Positions 10,845-22,289 of a stretch of 64,000 bases of DNA are shown here, piece after piece; position 1 is the first letter of the stretch; each line of letters opens with the position of its first letter. The DNA lies in NCBI GenBank assembly GCA_947095585.1, contig OX352762.1, forward strand, positions 119,442,930 through 119,506,929, read 5' to 3'. Source of the DNA: Nephrocerus scutellatus. Lineage: Eukaryota > Arthropoda > Insecta > Diptera > Pipunculidae. The notes under the pieces are model-generated. The model saw only the letters and a list, made by a program, of their open reading frames with translations. It did not search any database and was not told the origin of the DNA. The translations under genes and the position numbers were made by a program.

Positions 10845-11320
10845 GATACTTTGCTGAAAAAGTCTTTGGGATACCTATAGGATCCTGTTTCCAATACGTA
10901 AGAATGGAGACATTTTATCGTAGCATGCAGCAATTATCGTAGTATAACGTTGTTGAGTACCGCGTATACGATTTTCTCCTCTATACCTCACGACAGAATA
11001 GCCCTATATGTCAATATTGGTCTATAGCAGTGTGGCTTCATACCAGGCAAATCTATAACTGATCATGTGTAAAAGATGGAAAAATGTGTATGTTAAATGA
11101 CTGCAGATCATACAAATGCGGGAACACAATTAAATAGTAGAGTATTTATTCTAGGTATCCTTTAACTCTCTCGGGTCAGTTGTAGCAGCTAATAACAGCG
11201 TGGAACCATACGCACACGGACGCTTAAAACCAACAAATCCTACTTCAGTTAGTCAAGACTCTTCAAATATAGGAGTTTAACCATAATATCCAAGCTCCTG
11301 CTGTATAAGACAATGTTCAC
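10845..11320 (+). mobile_element. LINE-E fragments, RT start and C-terminal region
   Basis: At 10915-11070 the plus strand reads CSNYRSITLLSTAYTIFSSI, then YVNIGL and QCGFIPGKSITDHV: the RT motif block (NYRGI.LL, QxGFxxGxST) of LINE-E. At 11185-11320 the C-terminal region (AACAGCGTGGAACCATACGC; CTGTATAAGACAATG) follows with most of the RT missing. Frameshifted and stop-containing. Confidence 0.75.
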
Positions 11321-11324
11321 TCCC

Positions 11325-11640
11325 AATACTTACATATCAGTAATTTTCTCCTCGGGAGGAGTGTCTGTGTCTGTGACTGCAGTTAAGGGTTGTCCTCAAG
11401 TAGCAGTACTTTCTCCCCCTCTATGGTCACTTGTCATTGACAATCTCCTAGTTGATCTACACAGATCAGGCTACATCGTCACTTGTTATGCGGACGATTT
11501 GGCGATTTTTGTTAGTTGTAAAAACTGCACGACTATCACTAGTGTCATGCAAGGTTCTTTACTACACATTTTAGAATGGTGCAACAAAGAAGGACTATCC
11601 ATCAGTAATTGCAAAACTGTTCTAGTGCCTTTCATCATTT
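11325..11640 (+). mobile_element. LINE-R fragment, RT palm
   Basis: The open frame of 11313-11642 reads VSVSVTAVKGCPQVAVLSPP, then YIVTCYADDLAIFVSCKNCT and LHILEWCNKEGLSISNCKTV. The YADD catalytic motif and the GxPQxxxLSP block identify a non-LTR RT. PQVAV instead of the usual PQGGV removes a conserved Gly. The same family appears on the minus strand at 52060-52920. It begins directly after LINE-E sequence. Confidence 0.82.
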
Positions 11641-11644
11641 AAGG

Positions 11645-13660
11645 TACCACATTAGATTATTCCAATCAGGTTAAATATATAGGGCATGCATTGTTATACC
11701 TAATAATGCACATTAACATTTAGCGGCATATGTCTAACTTTGTGTGCATTATGTTGTGCTAGGCTGCGCTTAATATCTGGCTAGCCTAAATGTTGGATTT
11801 TTTTCTCGGTATTTACTTTTAAACGGGCTGTAGAAATTAAGGAGTCATTAGAAAGCAAAAATTAAGGGTCAATCATAATACCAGTATACTCCTATTTCCC
11901 ACATAAGAACGCGTACTTAAATGCGGGAATACCCATAACGTAAAAAGCTCTTACCTGAGCGTTGTTAGCTATTTTAAGCGATTGCGAGTTCTTTGGAGAG
12001 GTCATAATTTTAACTATTACCTAATTTTGACACTTGCAGCTTTCGCTATGAAGCTGAATGGACAACTGACAAGATAACATGTAATATTTGTAAAGTCTAA
12101 TGCAAGTTAGCTTTGGACCTTATTGCATTTCTAAAAATGGCTTATAGTCCAAATCTAAATTGCTATAACATCCAAACAATATATTTTGTATTTTTTTCAT
12201 TCTAAATTTACTTTTCCCCTTTAAATCGTTGGAAGCAATAAAGTCCTGGAAGATTATTGCATCTTTTTGAAAATACATTAATATCCATTTCTAGTTTTGA
12301 TTAAAATGTTTTACATATAACCGCTAGATAGTAGGTTTTTTTCAATATGGTTTGTCCTTTGGTTTTCTATCGCAAGACAGGAAGTTTTCGGATCCTTGCC
12401 TCCAATCATTTTTACACAAATCGTTGATGTCACGCAGGTGCATTCATATTTATTAATTTACGAATGTTCTTTAATTAATGATTTTCTTCAACAGAACCCT
12501 GTTTTTCTTTTCGATTCTAGATTTTTCTTGCATTTTACTGATTTGTTCTTGTTTCTATAGCGCAAACAATCGTTGTTCGGTGATCAAATCATTCCAAGTC
12601 GTATACACTTTCAATCTATGCAGTTTGTTTTTGAAAGTAATCTGATGGATACTCGTATATCGTCCACGCTTTAGTTGTGGGCTATACTTTTTTCCCTCCA
12701 ATAATTGACTAAATTCGATTTACCGATGTTCACTTCAAAAAAAACCAAACAAAAAAAAAACACCAACTAATGAACTGGTGAACATATAAATGAATTATAC
12801 ATTGCGTTTGGGGTACTAGAAATTCATCTGCAATCGCGTGCTACTTATGATCTTCTAATTATAGAGCACAAAAGAGTTTGTGTCACATTACACATTTCGC
12901 ATATAACATAGAAAAGATTTTCAGAAAATTTTCCCAAAATGTTCTTTATACAAGTAATGTAAATTTAAATTTAAACTCGGGCTATAAATAAACCAACAAT
13001 AAATCAATCTTTCTAATGACTGTCCGTCATGGTATTTATAGCCCGCGTTTCATGTTACAACAAATGACTGCCACAGAATTTATTAACAAAAAGTTTCTAT
13101 GGATTTTTTGTTTCCGATAATTTATAAGGAGAGAAAAATAGTTGAGTATCCTACTATAATAGGGAATTACAAGTACTTATTTATGTTGGTTGCAGAAATC
13201 AGAAACTTTCAAAGTTTAATCCAACGAGGAATTTGTTTGTTCCTCTGTTTGGCTTGCGAACCAAACCGCTGCTTGAACAAAAGTTTTAATCAAACGAAGA
13301 GATTTTAATTTTTTTTTATTGTAACAACAAGCATTCCGAACAATTACTCTTGCTGCAGGGCGAACACTTGCGAAGTGATCAGAGTTGATGTATATTACAA
13401 AGATATTTCTTTTTTATTTACCAATAGAAATGTGAGTTTTCTGTTACATTCCATTATTGTGATTAAAAACTTCAACGCAACTAGTATATTACAGCTCTTT
13501 GTTGATTATTGATTGAAAAAGAAATAGCAATAACTTTAAATGGCAAATATTTGTATCGGTCACTTTGACAAACGGCAGGCTGCAAACAACAGTTTACTTT
13601 CTTCACAACTAATTTTTTTTCTTGTTGAAATACTTTAAACTCACTAAGTTGGTCATATAA
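11645..13660. other. Intronic sequence without recognised features
   Basis: About 2 kb of AT-rich Elk intron. The pair GGGCTATAAATA (12980) and TATTTATAGCCC (13035) forms a short inverted repeat. No supported gene. Confidence 0.5.
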
Positions 13661-13674
13661 GCAAGAACAATCAG

Positions 13675-15110
13675 CCATCAGCAGAATAGGGCGAATAACA
13701 CAGACGAAGACCACGGATACGAAAACGGCTAAACGATTTAAGAATGGAACGTACGCTCACTGTATAGAGCTCGAGCTGCACAGCAGCTAGCCGATACCCT
13801 GATGTCCAAATATAATGCTGACATAAAGGTAATCCAGGAGATGCGGTGGACGGTGAATGGTGTCTTACAAAAATCAAAGTCAAAATCATATATTACAGCT
13901 GTCATGCAAGACATCATGTGCTCGGGGTGGGGTTTCTAGTAAGCAAAATATTGAAACCCATCGTTATCGGCTTTAAAGCAATAAATGAACGGCTATGCAC
14001 ACTTCGCATACGGGGAAGATTTAAAAAAATAAGCCTAATAATAAACGTTCACGCACCTACAGAGGACTCCCCAGATGATGAAAAAGAAGAATTCTTTGAA
14101 TCAATCAAACGGGAACTCCATACCTGCCCGCAGTATGATTTAAAAATCATTCTGGCGGATATGAATGCGCCAGGTACGTGAAGATGAATATAAAGAGCTC
14201 AGAAGAATTGAAAAAACAGTTCATCGGCGAAAAAAAACAGACTAGGTAAAGAATCTCGTCTGTGAACTAGAACATTACAGAGAGCGAGGACCGCACCAGA
14301 AGCTCTACCAAAGAGTCCGCGGTATCGCGCTATATACCCGCGTTGCACATACCGCAAAACAAGGAGGGTAATCTGATCGCCGATCTCAAAGGCATCTTGG
14401 AGCGATGGGAAGAGCCCTTCCGTGAGATGCAAAATGGCCAGCTAACTGAGGAATTGGAGGCTCCACCAATGACCGAAGACCACACTATGCTGCCGCCACC
14501 AAGCATAGACGAAGTTATAATAAAAATAGTATTCGGCGCGACAAACCGTTGCGGTCCAAGGCCTACCTTCTCGTGACCATTTGTGTTGTGCGTCAATATT
14601 TGTGCACACAAATGTAAGTGACATACAATTTAATGCCGTATCCGAAAGGCGAGTGGAGAAGCTTTCCGTGACAAGTTATTTTTCTCGGACGTTTGTAAGA
14701 CATTCGCTATAGGTGGGACACCGTGAAAAATATTTTTTTTAGTGTTACTGGGATTTGAGCCACGGCGCCCATATAGACGAAGTTAGCGGAGCGATAAACT
14801 GACTCAAAAGTAATAAGGCCCCTGGATGGTATCCCAGCGGAGCTTATTTAAACAAGAGGTCCCGCAATACACCAAACAGTTCATGAACTTATGGCGCAAG
14901 TATGGGATGAAGAAGCGAACCCAGAAGACTGGCGAAGAGGCACCCTTTGTACATATAAAGCAAACCGCGTATAAGGTTTTCTCATCTATCCTTCAAGACA
15001 GTCTATAACAGATCCGACAAAGTCAACAAAACAATCTTTGTCAAGATTCTTCAAATCCAGGAATTTAATCATAACATCCAAGCTTCTGATGTACTTTCAT
15101 ATGGATAATA
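13675..15110 (+). mobile_element. LINE-E copy with 5' end and endonuclease domain, RT core deleted
   Basis: Starts at CATCAGCAGAATAGGGCGAA, a 5' sequence shared with 62157. The APE-type endonuclease is readable: ADIKVIQEMRWTVNGVLQKS (the E of QExRW is catalytic), then ISLIINVHAPTEDSPDDEKE and LKIILADMNAPGT (degenerate GDxNA). After a linker (NLIADLKGILERWEEPFREM) it is interrupted by a SINE, continues with EVSGAIN- and SNKAPG-like sequence, and then jumps to the C-terminal region near 14965-15100 (FKSRNLIITSKLLMYF), skipping the RT palm. Several stops. Confidence 0.87.
14518..14772 (-). mobile_element. tRNA-derived SINE with 13-bp target-site duplication
   Basis: A 255-bp SINE, head at the right (complement of GAGCCACGGCGCCC, giving GGGCGCCGTGGCTC, an A-box-like head). 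Body shared with 3431-3645, 19388-19523 and 62755-62936. It is flanked by ATAGACGAAGTTA at 14505-14517 and 14773-14785, the duplicated LINE-E target, so both ends are defined. Confidence 0.85.
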
Positions 15111-15214
15111 GAATAAGTAAATCATCAAATACGAATGACTGTTGTACATTCTGTCGATGTGATTATTTTTCATTTAACACCTGGGACTTTGTTAAATCCG
15201 ATATACTACATCAT

Positions 15215-15425
15215 TTATCCTCTAAATGATCTTGAAAGGTCCTTCCCAACTCTGCTGTAGTTTTGGAGATTTATCTTTTCTTCTTTTGGGTTTGTAAAGC
15301 CAGACCAAATCTCCTTCCCGAAATCCTTTACAGTTCGCACGTAGGTCATATCTCGTTTCCATAATGTTGCTCCTTACTGCAGCATGAAGAGCGATCATCC
15401 TCTGTCTTAGATATTTTCTTATCTG
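15215..15425 (-). mobile_element. Ty3/gypsy integrase C-terminal fragment
   Basis: The reverse complement reads RKYLRQRMIALHAAVRSNIM, then ETRYDLRANCKGFREGDLVW and LYKPKRRKDKSPKLQQSWEG followed by PFKII. The block FxxGDxVWLYxPxRRKxxSPKLQxxWEGPFxI is the C-terminal (GPY/F) module of gypsy-class integrases. Only this piece remains; no LTR is seen. It is unrelated to the intact errantivirus in this window. Confidence 0.82.
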
Positions 15426-16070
15426 GAAAACCGTCTTTCTCGTCTCGCTTCAGGTCCGCCCTATCGTCCACGTTCTTGGTAACACCTGGAGTCCCACAAG
15501 GCAGCCATCTAGGCCCCATTCTCTTCTTCTTAACTATAACTGATAGAGTCATCAAACTTTCACCTTACGCTGACGATACCAAATTTTTCAAACCCATTTC
15601 TTCCCCACAAGACTTCTATCTTCATCACCAACACCTAGACAGTTTTTTGATTTTTGCTTAGATTAAGATTGCTTGGATCTTAATATCCCCAAAGGCCACG
15701 AAAGTGCATTACCTTCTACACGGTCAGCCCATATACCGCGTGCAATCTTTTCGTGACCTCTGCGTATTGTGTGACTCTGAACTAAACTTCCGTTCTCATA
15801 TTGATGAAATAGTTTCTTAAGCCAACTAACTCATCACTTGGCTTTGTTAAACGGTGGTCCAAAGAATTCTTCAACCCAACCTTTATGTGATCAGATCACT
15901 CTAAATCACTTTTGTCCGTCCCTTCCTCGAGTATGCTAGTCAGGCATGGTCACTCTATCATCAAATTCATGTGTCCAGAATCGAGAGCATCCAAAGTAGT
16001 TTTCTCCGATCTGCTCTTCGAGGTCCACCTTGGGACAATCATTTATGACACACCTTTTTTTAGTGGTGTT
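15426..16070 (+). mobile_element. LINE-J fragment, RT palm to C-terminus
   Basis: Reads YLENRLSRL, then VTPGVPQGSHLGPILFFLTI and LSPYADDTKFFKPISSPQDF (RT block and YADD). Further on, with frameshifts, come the traces NSSLGFVKRWSKEF and FVPSSSML-like C-terminal sequence. Jockey-like by motif style, clade uncertain. Its left edge abuts the gypsy integrase fragment exactly at 15425/15426. Confidence 0.8.
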
Positions 16071-16139
16071 CAAAAATCTGTCGAAACAGTTCGAGCAACC
16101 TCGGAAAATCGGCCTTTAGAAAAAGTAATTTAAGGAAAA

Positions 16140-17630
16140 AAAATTGCTTGATATTTCTCGTCGGAGCCTTGTCATTTGATGCATTAAAGAGAACAACACT
16201 TGACCAATTATTTCATTTTAACTGCTAGAGAAGTGCAGAACCAAAGAATTCGGACAACATTTTTTAAACAAATGTAAGGGATATCCTTATTAATGTTATT
16301 ATTCAAACTGTTTATTTATTGAACCCATATTCTTTATCTAATAAATTATAAATTATAAATATGTATAATTGCATACTACTCGGAAGCTTAATAATCTCTT
16401 AATGTTGTGGGCTTCTATCAATACTTTGTCGTATACTAATTTGTGAATTTCGAATTTCTTTAATTTTAATTTCTGCTCATTTTATATGATTTTATATACA
16501 CCCAAATTTAGACCAAATGTAATAAAAGTTTTGTATAATTAGGTGAAACATGATTTTTAAATACCCAAAATGTTTATCAAATCAAAAGTTTTGGTGTAAA
16601 ACGCGCGTAAAATTATTTTCTCGGAAGATAAATGAAAAAATAAATAAATAAATACATTATCTTCGAAGACTAAATGCGTCGTTGGATTATCTCCTCAGAT
16701 TTTTACGTTTTTTTACACTGAAATCGTTCCTTTGTGCAATTGTACTCACCTACTATGCTGTTAAGTTCATTTTAAAATTTCCTACAGCGTAAATTTTTGC
16801 GTATCAGACTATTTAAAAGCTTTAAAAGGAAAAAGCAGCTAAAAGGCACTAATATATCCTCACATAAAAATGTATCCCATGTTTGTTTAACAATGAAAAG
16901 CAAGAAATGAAAAGAGTCGAACATATACATAGGTATTTGCCAATTCCTTTGGAACAAACCCGGATAAATATTGTGAAAAGTTAGCTTATTTAAATTAACA
17001 TGAAGATGTACATACTCGTAAATGCGTGAGACTTTCGCAGCTGCGAATATTGCGGGAAAGTCATAAAATAATCGTACTCCAGGGAACGAAAAAGGGGGGT
17101 AAAAATTATTTCTGTTTAAATAATTCTAGAAAACTGCAGATAGTATAAGTCTGGTGTTTCACTTCACAGAAAACTATGAAAATATGGGAAAATCGGTATT
17201 GTATCCTGCTTCCTAAGGCCAAACACAAAACAACAAAATGAATATTCTTAGATCTGCCACAATATATCCCAGCCAAGCTTATTAATTTTGTTTTTCATTT
17301 CCATTTAAACAGCGGCAGAAATACCGTTATCCAGTGAGTGAGTAGCATCAGTTATCGGACGACCAAATTCCAGCAAAGAATTTAGGGCATGCGATATGTA
17401 GCGTTTTTCAATTAGGACGCCCTATATTTTGAAATAGATTTTCCGGCTATCCGTAAAGTTAGCTACGGTGATTGATATTTCAACTCGTCCGTCATTTAGT
17501 TATTGATAATTATGGATAACGAGTGTAGACTGCAGCCTGTTATACAAATATTATTCAATTTAATATCAATTGTCTTACAACTGAAATATTTCTTAACTTT
17601 TGCGGTTGATTTCGTGGAGAGGTGTTATGC
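16140..17630. other. Intronic sequence without recognised features
   Basis: AT-rich Elk intron between exons 8 and 7; nothing recognised. Confidence 0.5.
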
Positions 17631-17634
17631 ATCT

Positions 17635-17870
17635 GGCTATTTCTCTTCAGCACCGCTGGTGTTAGAAGCGATAAAAAAGTGACAAGCGACAAACGTTCCT
17701 GCGGTTTTCAAGCGAATCTATTGTTTACACGTTACCGACAAGTTTTATCGTTCAGTTTCGTATTCTGTCCAGCATATGAAGCTAGTTTTTGGTGCACCTG
17801 ACCAGAAATAATGATAGTTGTATTCAAGTTTTGGGCCAATGACTACCTTTTAAGCAGACCAGAGTGAGTG
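17635..17870 (-). mobile_element. LINE-K fragment, C-terminal region
   Basis: The reverse complement matches the region before the LINE-K 3' end: ACGAAACTGAACGATAAAAC (compare AACCGCGCGATAAAACTTAT at 1604), GATTCGCTTGAAAACCGCAG and a TCAGCACCGCTGG-type block also present at 35195. Frame broken. Confidence 0.7.
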
Positions 17871-18059
17871 AAATATTTCTGGCACTGTGTTGGAACACCT
17901 ATACTATGCGCAGTATGTTTAGGTTACTTGAGCTAACTCAAATTTCGGTCGCCGTACGAATAAACAATTGTAATAAAAATCTGAGTCAACACATGCACTT
18001 CAAAATGTTCACATGCCAACAAGACAAAGAAACGAAATAATTTAGGATACTATTGCAGC

Positions 18060-18290
18060 CGCGTATGAAAGTGACTTCCCAAGACCATTTTAGCCCCAGA
18101 ACTGAAGCCGACCATTAGCTAAGACGTTACTTCAGTGATTGGGCTCTAAATATGTTCATCACAAAATCCTTATTAACAATGAAGCACATTTCTTGATCAA
18201 CAGCTTCGCTAATTAGAAAAATGTTTTTGGGCACAACAATTAACTGTTTGGTGCGGGTTTCGTGCTTGAGGTTCTTTGGCCCATCATCAT
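18060..18290 (+). mobile_element. Tc1/mariner-type transposase remnant
   Basis: In shifting frames the plus strand reads YFSDWALNMF, a HKILINNEAHF-like stretch and NCLVRVSCLRFF, recalling the FxxWAL...FSDEAHF...NKQNCRxW...TVWCG core of an insect Tc1/mariner-like transposase. The fragment at 61560-62060 appears to be from the same general family. Heavily decayed. Confidence 0.5.
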
Positions 18291-18294
18291 TATA

Positions 18295-19370
18295 TGGGGC
18301 TCTTCTACCGGGGTCCGGTCCTGGCCTCCCGCAAAAAGTCTCTCCACCGGTCCCAATTTTGAGCCAATGTCATCCAGTTTTGCATCGCTAAACTCTGGGC
18401 ATCCTGGTCAACGCCATCCTTCCAGCGTAGGCTTTCCCAGCATTGCTGTCGTGTTCGATAAATATTACCGCAAAAGACTTCCCGAGCAGGATCTTCTTCG
18501 TTCATGCGAGCTAGGTGTCCTACCCACTGGAGCCTACCGAGCTTAATTCTCTTCACGATGTCGACATCGCGGTAATGCTCGTAGATCTCATCATTACAGA
18601 GTCTCCGGAATCGTCCTTCCGCACATACAGGGCCAACAATTCTCCGTAAGACTATTCTCTCGAACGCGGTTAAGAAGTCAGAATGCTTTTTGCTAAGCAC
18701 ACAAGTCTTGGATTCATATTAAAGTACTGGTATGACCATTGTCTTATATACCAGCAGCTTGGATGTTATGGTTAACTTCTTGGATTTGAAGAGTCTTGAC
18801 ATACTATAGAAGGCTTTCTTGGCTTTAAGCAACCGTGAGTGTATTTATTTTTTAATTGCGGAACCAATATTGGATCTCCTACTCGCAGACGTGGCCTCCA
18901 TGTACGTTGTTTTGCTACCATTTATGTGCAGCCCCAGATTTCATTTCGCTTGCTCGATTTTGATGAAAGTTTCCTGTACAGCTCGTGGGTTTCTACCAAC
19001 GATGTCAATATCATCTGCGTAAGCCATCTGTATGGAATTATAGAGGATTGTTCCTCTTGCCGTTACGTCAGAGTCTCGGATCACTTTCTCCAACACCAGG
19101 TTGAAGAGGACGCAGGTCAGTCCATCCCCTTGTCGGAGCCCGTTATAGATGTTGAATGGCTTAATAGGGATCCGAGTATTATTACTTGGCTTAAAAAAAT
19201 GGTCATGGTCAACCTACATAGTCGTGTCAATTTATTAGGGATGACGAATTCTCTTATGGCTTTATAAAGTTCTACCCTGGCTATGCTAACATAGGCGGCT
19301 TAAAAGTCTATAAAAAGATGGTGTAGTGAGATTTGAAGCTCTAGACATTTTTCCATCTCCTGCCTAAGGG
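18295..19370 (-). mobile_element. LINE-E fragment, RT and C-terminal region (copy B)
   Basis: The best C-terminus of LINE-E. The minus-strand frame 18700-18305 reads LSKKHSDFLTAFERIVLRRI, then NDEIYEHYRDVDIVKRIKLG and LQWVGHLARMNEEDPAREVF, ending WDRWRDFLREARTGPR. Upstream (19100-18840) it reads YADDIDIVGRN-like and IEQAKRNLGLHIN. The 3' side ends in ATAATGATGATGGGCC. Stops separate the blocks. Confidence 0.85.
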
Positions 19371-19387
19371 TGTAAGTCGGATCAGTT

Positions 19388-19523
19388 GTTGATTTGCCTC
19401 TCGGATGTTTGTCGGACTTTCGCGAAACGTGGGACGCCGTAAAAAATACTTATGGTGTTACTCGGATTGGGTCATGGTTTCTGCTCAGAAGCCATGCTTT
19501 TATACACTGAGCCACGGCACCCC
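19388..19523 (-). mobile_element. SINE copy, 3'-truncated
   Basis: The reverse complement begins GGTGCCGTGGCTCAGTG (A-box head), followed by a GCATGGCTTCTGAGCAG block and ending in ACGGCGTCCCACGTTTCGCG and CGAGAGGC. Matches the minus-strand copy at 62755-62936. It sits directly beside LINE-E copy B. Confidence 0.72.
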
Positions 19524-19529
19524 CTCTTC

Positions 19530-20390
19530 CCCCCATACTTACACTATTATTTCATGAATTTCTTGGTGTATTGTGGGGCCCCCTATTTGAATAAATTCTT
19601 CTGGAATAATCTCGGGGGGAAAATAATTGTCCACTTCTCAAAACGTGTCTTAAACTTCTGAAGCTTACCTTGCAATCTTCTCTAATTCTTTTCATTTAAA
19701 AGACAAACACACTGGAGCCCCCACAAAAGTTAAAAATTGGTTTAATTTAGTCATCCCAAGGTAAGTTTAAATTTTTACTGAAGGGCCATCCACGAGGCAT
19801 AGGTGGAAGACTCTTAGTATGCTAGAAATTTGTCAGAGGACGCAATTATTTACCTGTCCTATTTAATCGGATTTTGATATATAGATCTGGGGTAACGTCA
19901 GCATCGATCGATCGATTTTTGCCATCAACCTGACAGAGAAACATTATTTGCGTACCAACTTCGCTATGATACAAAGGAGCGAAGTTTGTTTGTAGTAATA
20001 TGATGGAGCATCTTATTTTTATCACATCTGCCCTGAAGTGACTTTCCTAAACACTTTACTTTATAAGTTCAAGACTCTAGAGTTACGTATTATAATTGAG
20101 GCAGAACATCCGACTGAGATTATCGTTAATTATCAAAGCCAGTCAGTTGTTTATTTTTTTTTTGGAAAATGTCTGTTAGTGGTGTCGACGTCTTTTAGGC
20201 TTTTAGTTAATTTGTTTCTTTTTTCTTATGAAGTGAGGTTCGTTCATAAAATAAAAAATAAAATCATAATAAAAAAAACAAAGATGTTTCCAATTGATTG
20301 GTTGGGTAGCGATGCGAAATTTCTCCTTCACTAACTCAACAAAATCACTTTTAATACGAATAAAAGTCAGCTCAGTTTCAGTCTGTGCTT
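19530..20390. other. Intronic sequence without recognised features
   Basis: Sequence between the SINE and Elk exon 7. Short AT-rich ORFs only. Confidence 0.55.
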
Positions 20391-20392
20391 AC

Positions 20393-20556
20393 CTCGCCAT
20401 TATACAAATCCGATGCGTATAAATGATCGAAGGGTAGCGCCGCCAGCAAATCGACAACAAACCATCCCCGCAAATAGTTAATGGCAATCAATTTCGAATC
20501 CGAGACGACTTCACCTTTGCTCGAGACGAATGTTGTGCGAAAATTTAACAAAATAT
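20393..20556 (-). CDS. Elk: Elk coding exon 7 (S2-S3)
   Basis: Encodes [20 protein letters not shown] (end of S2 and the S2-S3 loop) and [20 protein letters not shown] (S3), ending at LYNGE. The acidic residues of DILLNFRT and [10 protein letters not shown] are the charge partners for S4 known in this channel superfamily. The acceptor is TGCAG and the donor GTAAGC (complement of 20387-20392). Length 164 nt, phase 1/0. The intron to exon 8 is about 10.5 kb. Confidence 0.93.
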
Positions 20557-20643
20557 CTGCAGCAAAAAAAAGGGAGAAATGAAAGGAAAATTAATTTTGC
20601 GCATTACGTGGCTGTGCACGCTTACGACGTTCGGCGGACTCAC

Positions 20644-20872
20644 CTACAATAAAGAGCGCCTCGACAATCACGTCCGAGACCATCGTTTGTCGGTCGGCTT
20701 TGGCAAAGGCCGCATTGAACGGCACCAAAATGGCTACATAAAACGTAGACACTAATATTATCCAATCCCAGAATCCTTTGAAAACGCCGTAATGTGGCAA
20801 AATGAAGCGCGATTTCTTTAGCGATTGCGTCTTGTATTCAGGAAATGGGGCTTCCGTGGAGTGGAGAAGATT
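20644..20872 (-). CDS. Elk: Elk coding exon 6 (S1 segment)
   Basis: Starts after a CATAG acceptor with NLLHSTEAPFPEYKTQSLKK, then SRFILPHYGVFKGFWDWIIL, which leads into S1 (about WIILVSTFYVAILVPF) and the S1-S2 loop, ending VIVEALFIV at the start of S2. The donor is GTGAGT (complement of 20638-20643). Length 229 nt, phase 0/1. The intron from exon 5 is only 88 bp. Confidence 0.93.
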
Positions 20873-20960
20873 CTATGATGGACAATCAGCACGCGCATAA
20901 AAATACAAAAATATACAATGTGCTTTAACTGAATACGTGTAAGTCTGACTGAAAACTTAC

Positions 20961-21157
20961 ATTTCCCAGTTTTAATTTGGTTTTCACTTTTTCGGGCTTA
21001 TAATGGCCAGACAGCTGATACAGAACAGCTCTCGAACGCCGTCGTCCCATGTTGCAGCCAGCAGGTACTTGTAAGCCGTTTTCGTTTCCATCACCGTCAT
21101 CGCCAGCAAGCATTGAAGCATCAGATGCTGAACGAAAACGAGCTCCCAATAAGGCGG
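20961..21157 (-). CDS. Elk: Elk coding exon 5 (PAS to S1 linker)
   Basis: Reads AALLGARFRSASDASMLAGD, then an acidic/Gly-rich stretch and NMGRRRSRAVLYQLSGHYKP, ending KTKLKLGN. The RRRSRAVLYxLSGH block is the conserved Elk linker before S1; the preceding DGDGNENG stretch is less conserved in the family. The acceptor is TTACAG and the donor GTAAGT (complement of 20955-20960). Length 197 nt, ending at phase 0. Confidence 0.93.
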
Positions 21158-21810
21158 CTGTAAGGGCAAACACTTTAAAATGAAGAGAAAATTTTAAATT
21201 CTTGTTATTATTCTGACAGTTTATACAGGGTAATGTTATTATAACACTAGAATTAAAAAAAAAATTACGTTTGAAAACTGGTGACTGTAAAGAGAAAATT
21301 TTTTTTCTAAAAAAATTTGTTATAAGCGTGTAACGAAGCATATGCATAAGAAATAGCACAGACGACATATTACATAAATTACCGACACGGCCATGCAGTA
21401 GGAAGAGTGTTTTAATCCCATACATGCCCTAGTACCAAAGTCTGCAAACTTGCTTTTTTTAATAACAACCGGACATAGGGCCTTTTTCTTGGCCATCGAA
21501 ACATATAGGAAAACATAAACCGACATATATATATATAATAGTAAACACAAATAAAAAAATAAAGGAATATGTAGGTACATATATCGATACATATTAAAAT
21601 TTTTATTTTCATTTTTAGTACCAATAAAATTCCTAACAATTTCAGAGAAATAAATAGTGACAAGTGCCGAAAAAAAAACCAAATGATCAGCGAAAAGAGA
21701 ACTCTACTCTACAGTAGTATCCAGTTATCGCCGGTTGGCAGTCATGCTAACCACCTCTGTTCCTTCTGAAAAAATCACTTCCGTTCTTCACGAACCATTT
21801 TCTGTAGTAG

Positions 21811-22110
21811 TCACTGTACTGACTACCAAGTGCTTGGCGTTCAGTAGCAGTATTAAGTCTCCAATTGGACAACGACCAATTCACTGTACTGACGGTACAG
21901 CTTATCAAGTGCTAGGCGTTCAGTATCAGTATTAAGTGTTCAGTAGGGCAACGGCTTGTTCCCAGTGTGACGTCACAGGTTATGAAGTGCTTATCGTTCA
22001 GTAGTAGTGTTTAGTGTCCAATAGGACATGGACCAGTTCACTGTACTGACGTCACAGCTTATCAAGTGCTAGGCGTTCAGTATAGGTGTTTAGTTTCCAT
22101 TTGGAAAACG
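21811..22110 (+). repeat. Minisatellite, period about 79 bp, four copies with TGACGTCA motifs
   Basis: AAGTGCTAGGCGTTCAGTA-type blocks start near 21827, 21906, 21984 and 22063 (spacing 79, 78, 79). Each follows TCACTGTACTGAC or GTGTGACGTCAC and ends with a TTAAGT/TTTAGT plus CCAAT-like block. The palindrome TGACGTCA (a consensus CREB site) is intact in copies three and four. Lies in the Elk intron between exons 5 and 4. Confidence 0.85.
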
Positions 22111-22289
22111 CCCATTTTTTTATGAACCACGACTCTCGACCGCTTAAGTATATGTATATATAGTATCATTGTAATATGGATATAAGTATATTACCGTCGT
22201 TGTAAACCAAACTGAATTATAAATAGTAAAAACCACCAGTACATAAAGAAAGAAAAGTAACCAGAAATCTTTAATTTGTAACACGAAGA

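Noticed and set aside
12975..13050. Inverted pair GGGCTATAAATA / TATTTATAGCCC as a TATA promoter
   Set aside because: Short and AT-rich; no coding sequence nearby and no initiator evidence.
20591..20800. Independent small membrane-protein gene
   Set aside because: It is the S1 region of Elk exon 6 read from a TTG, not a separate gene.
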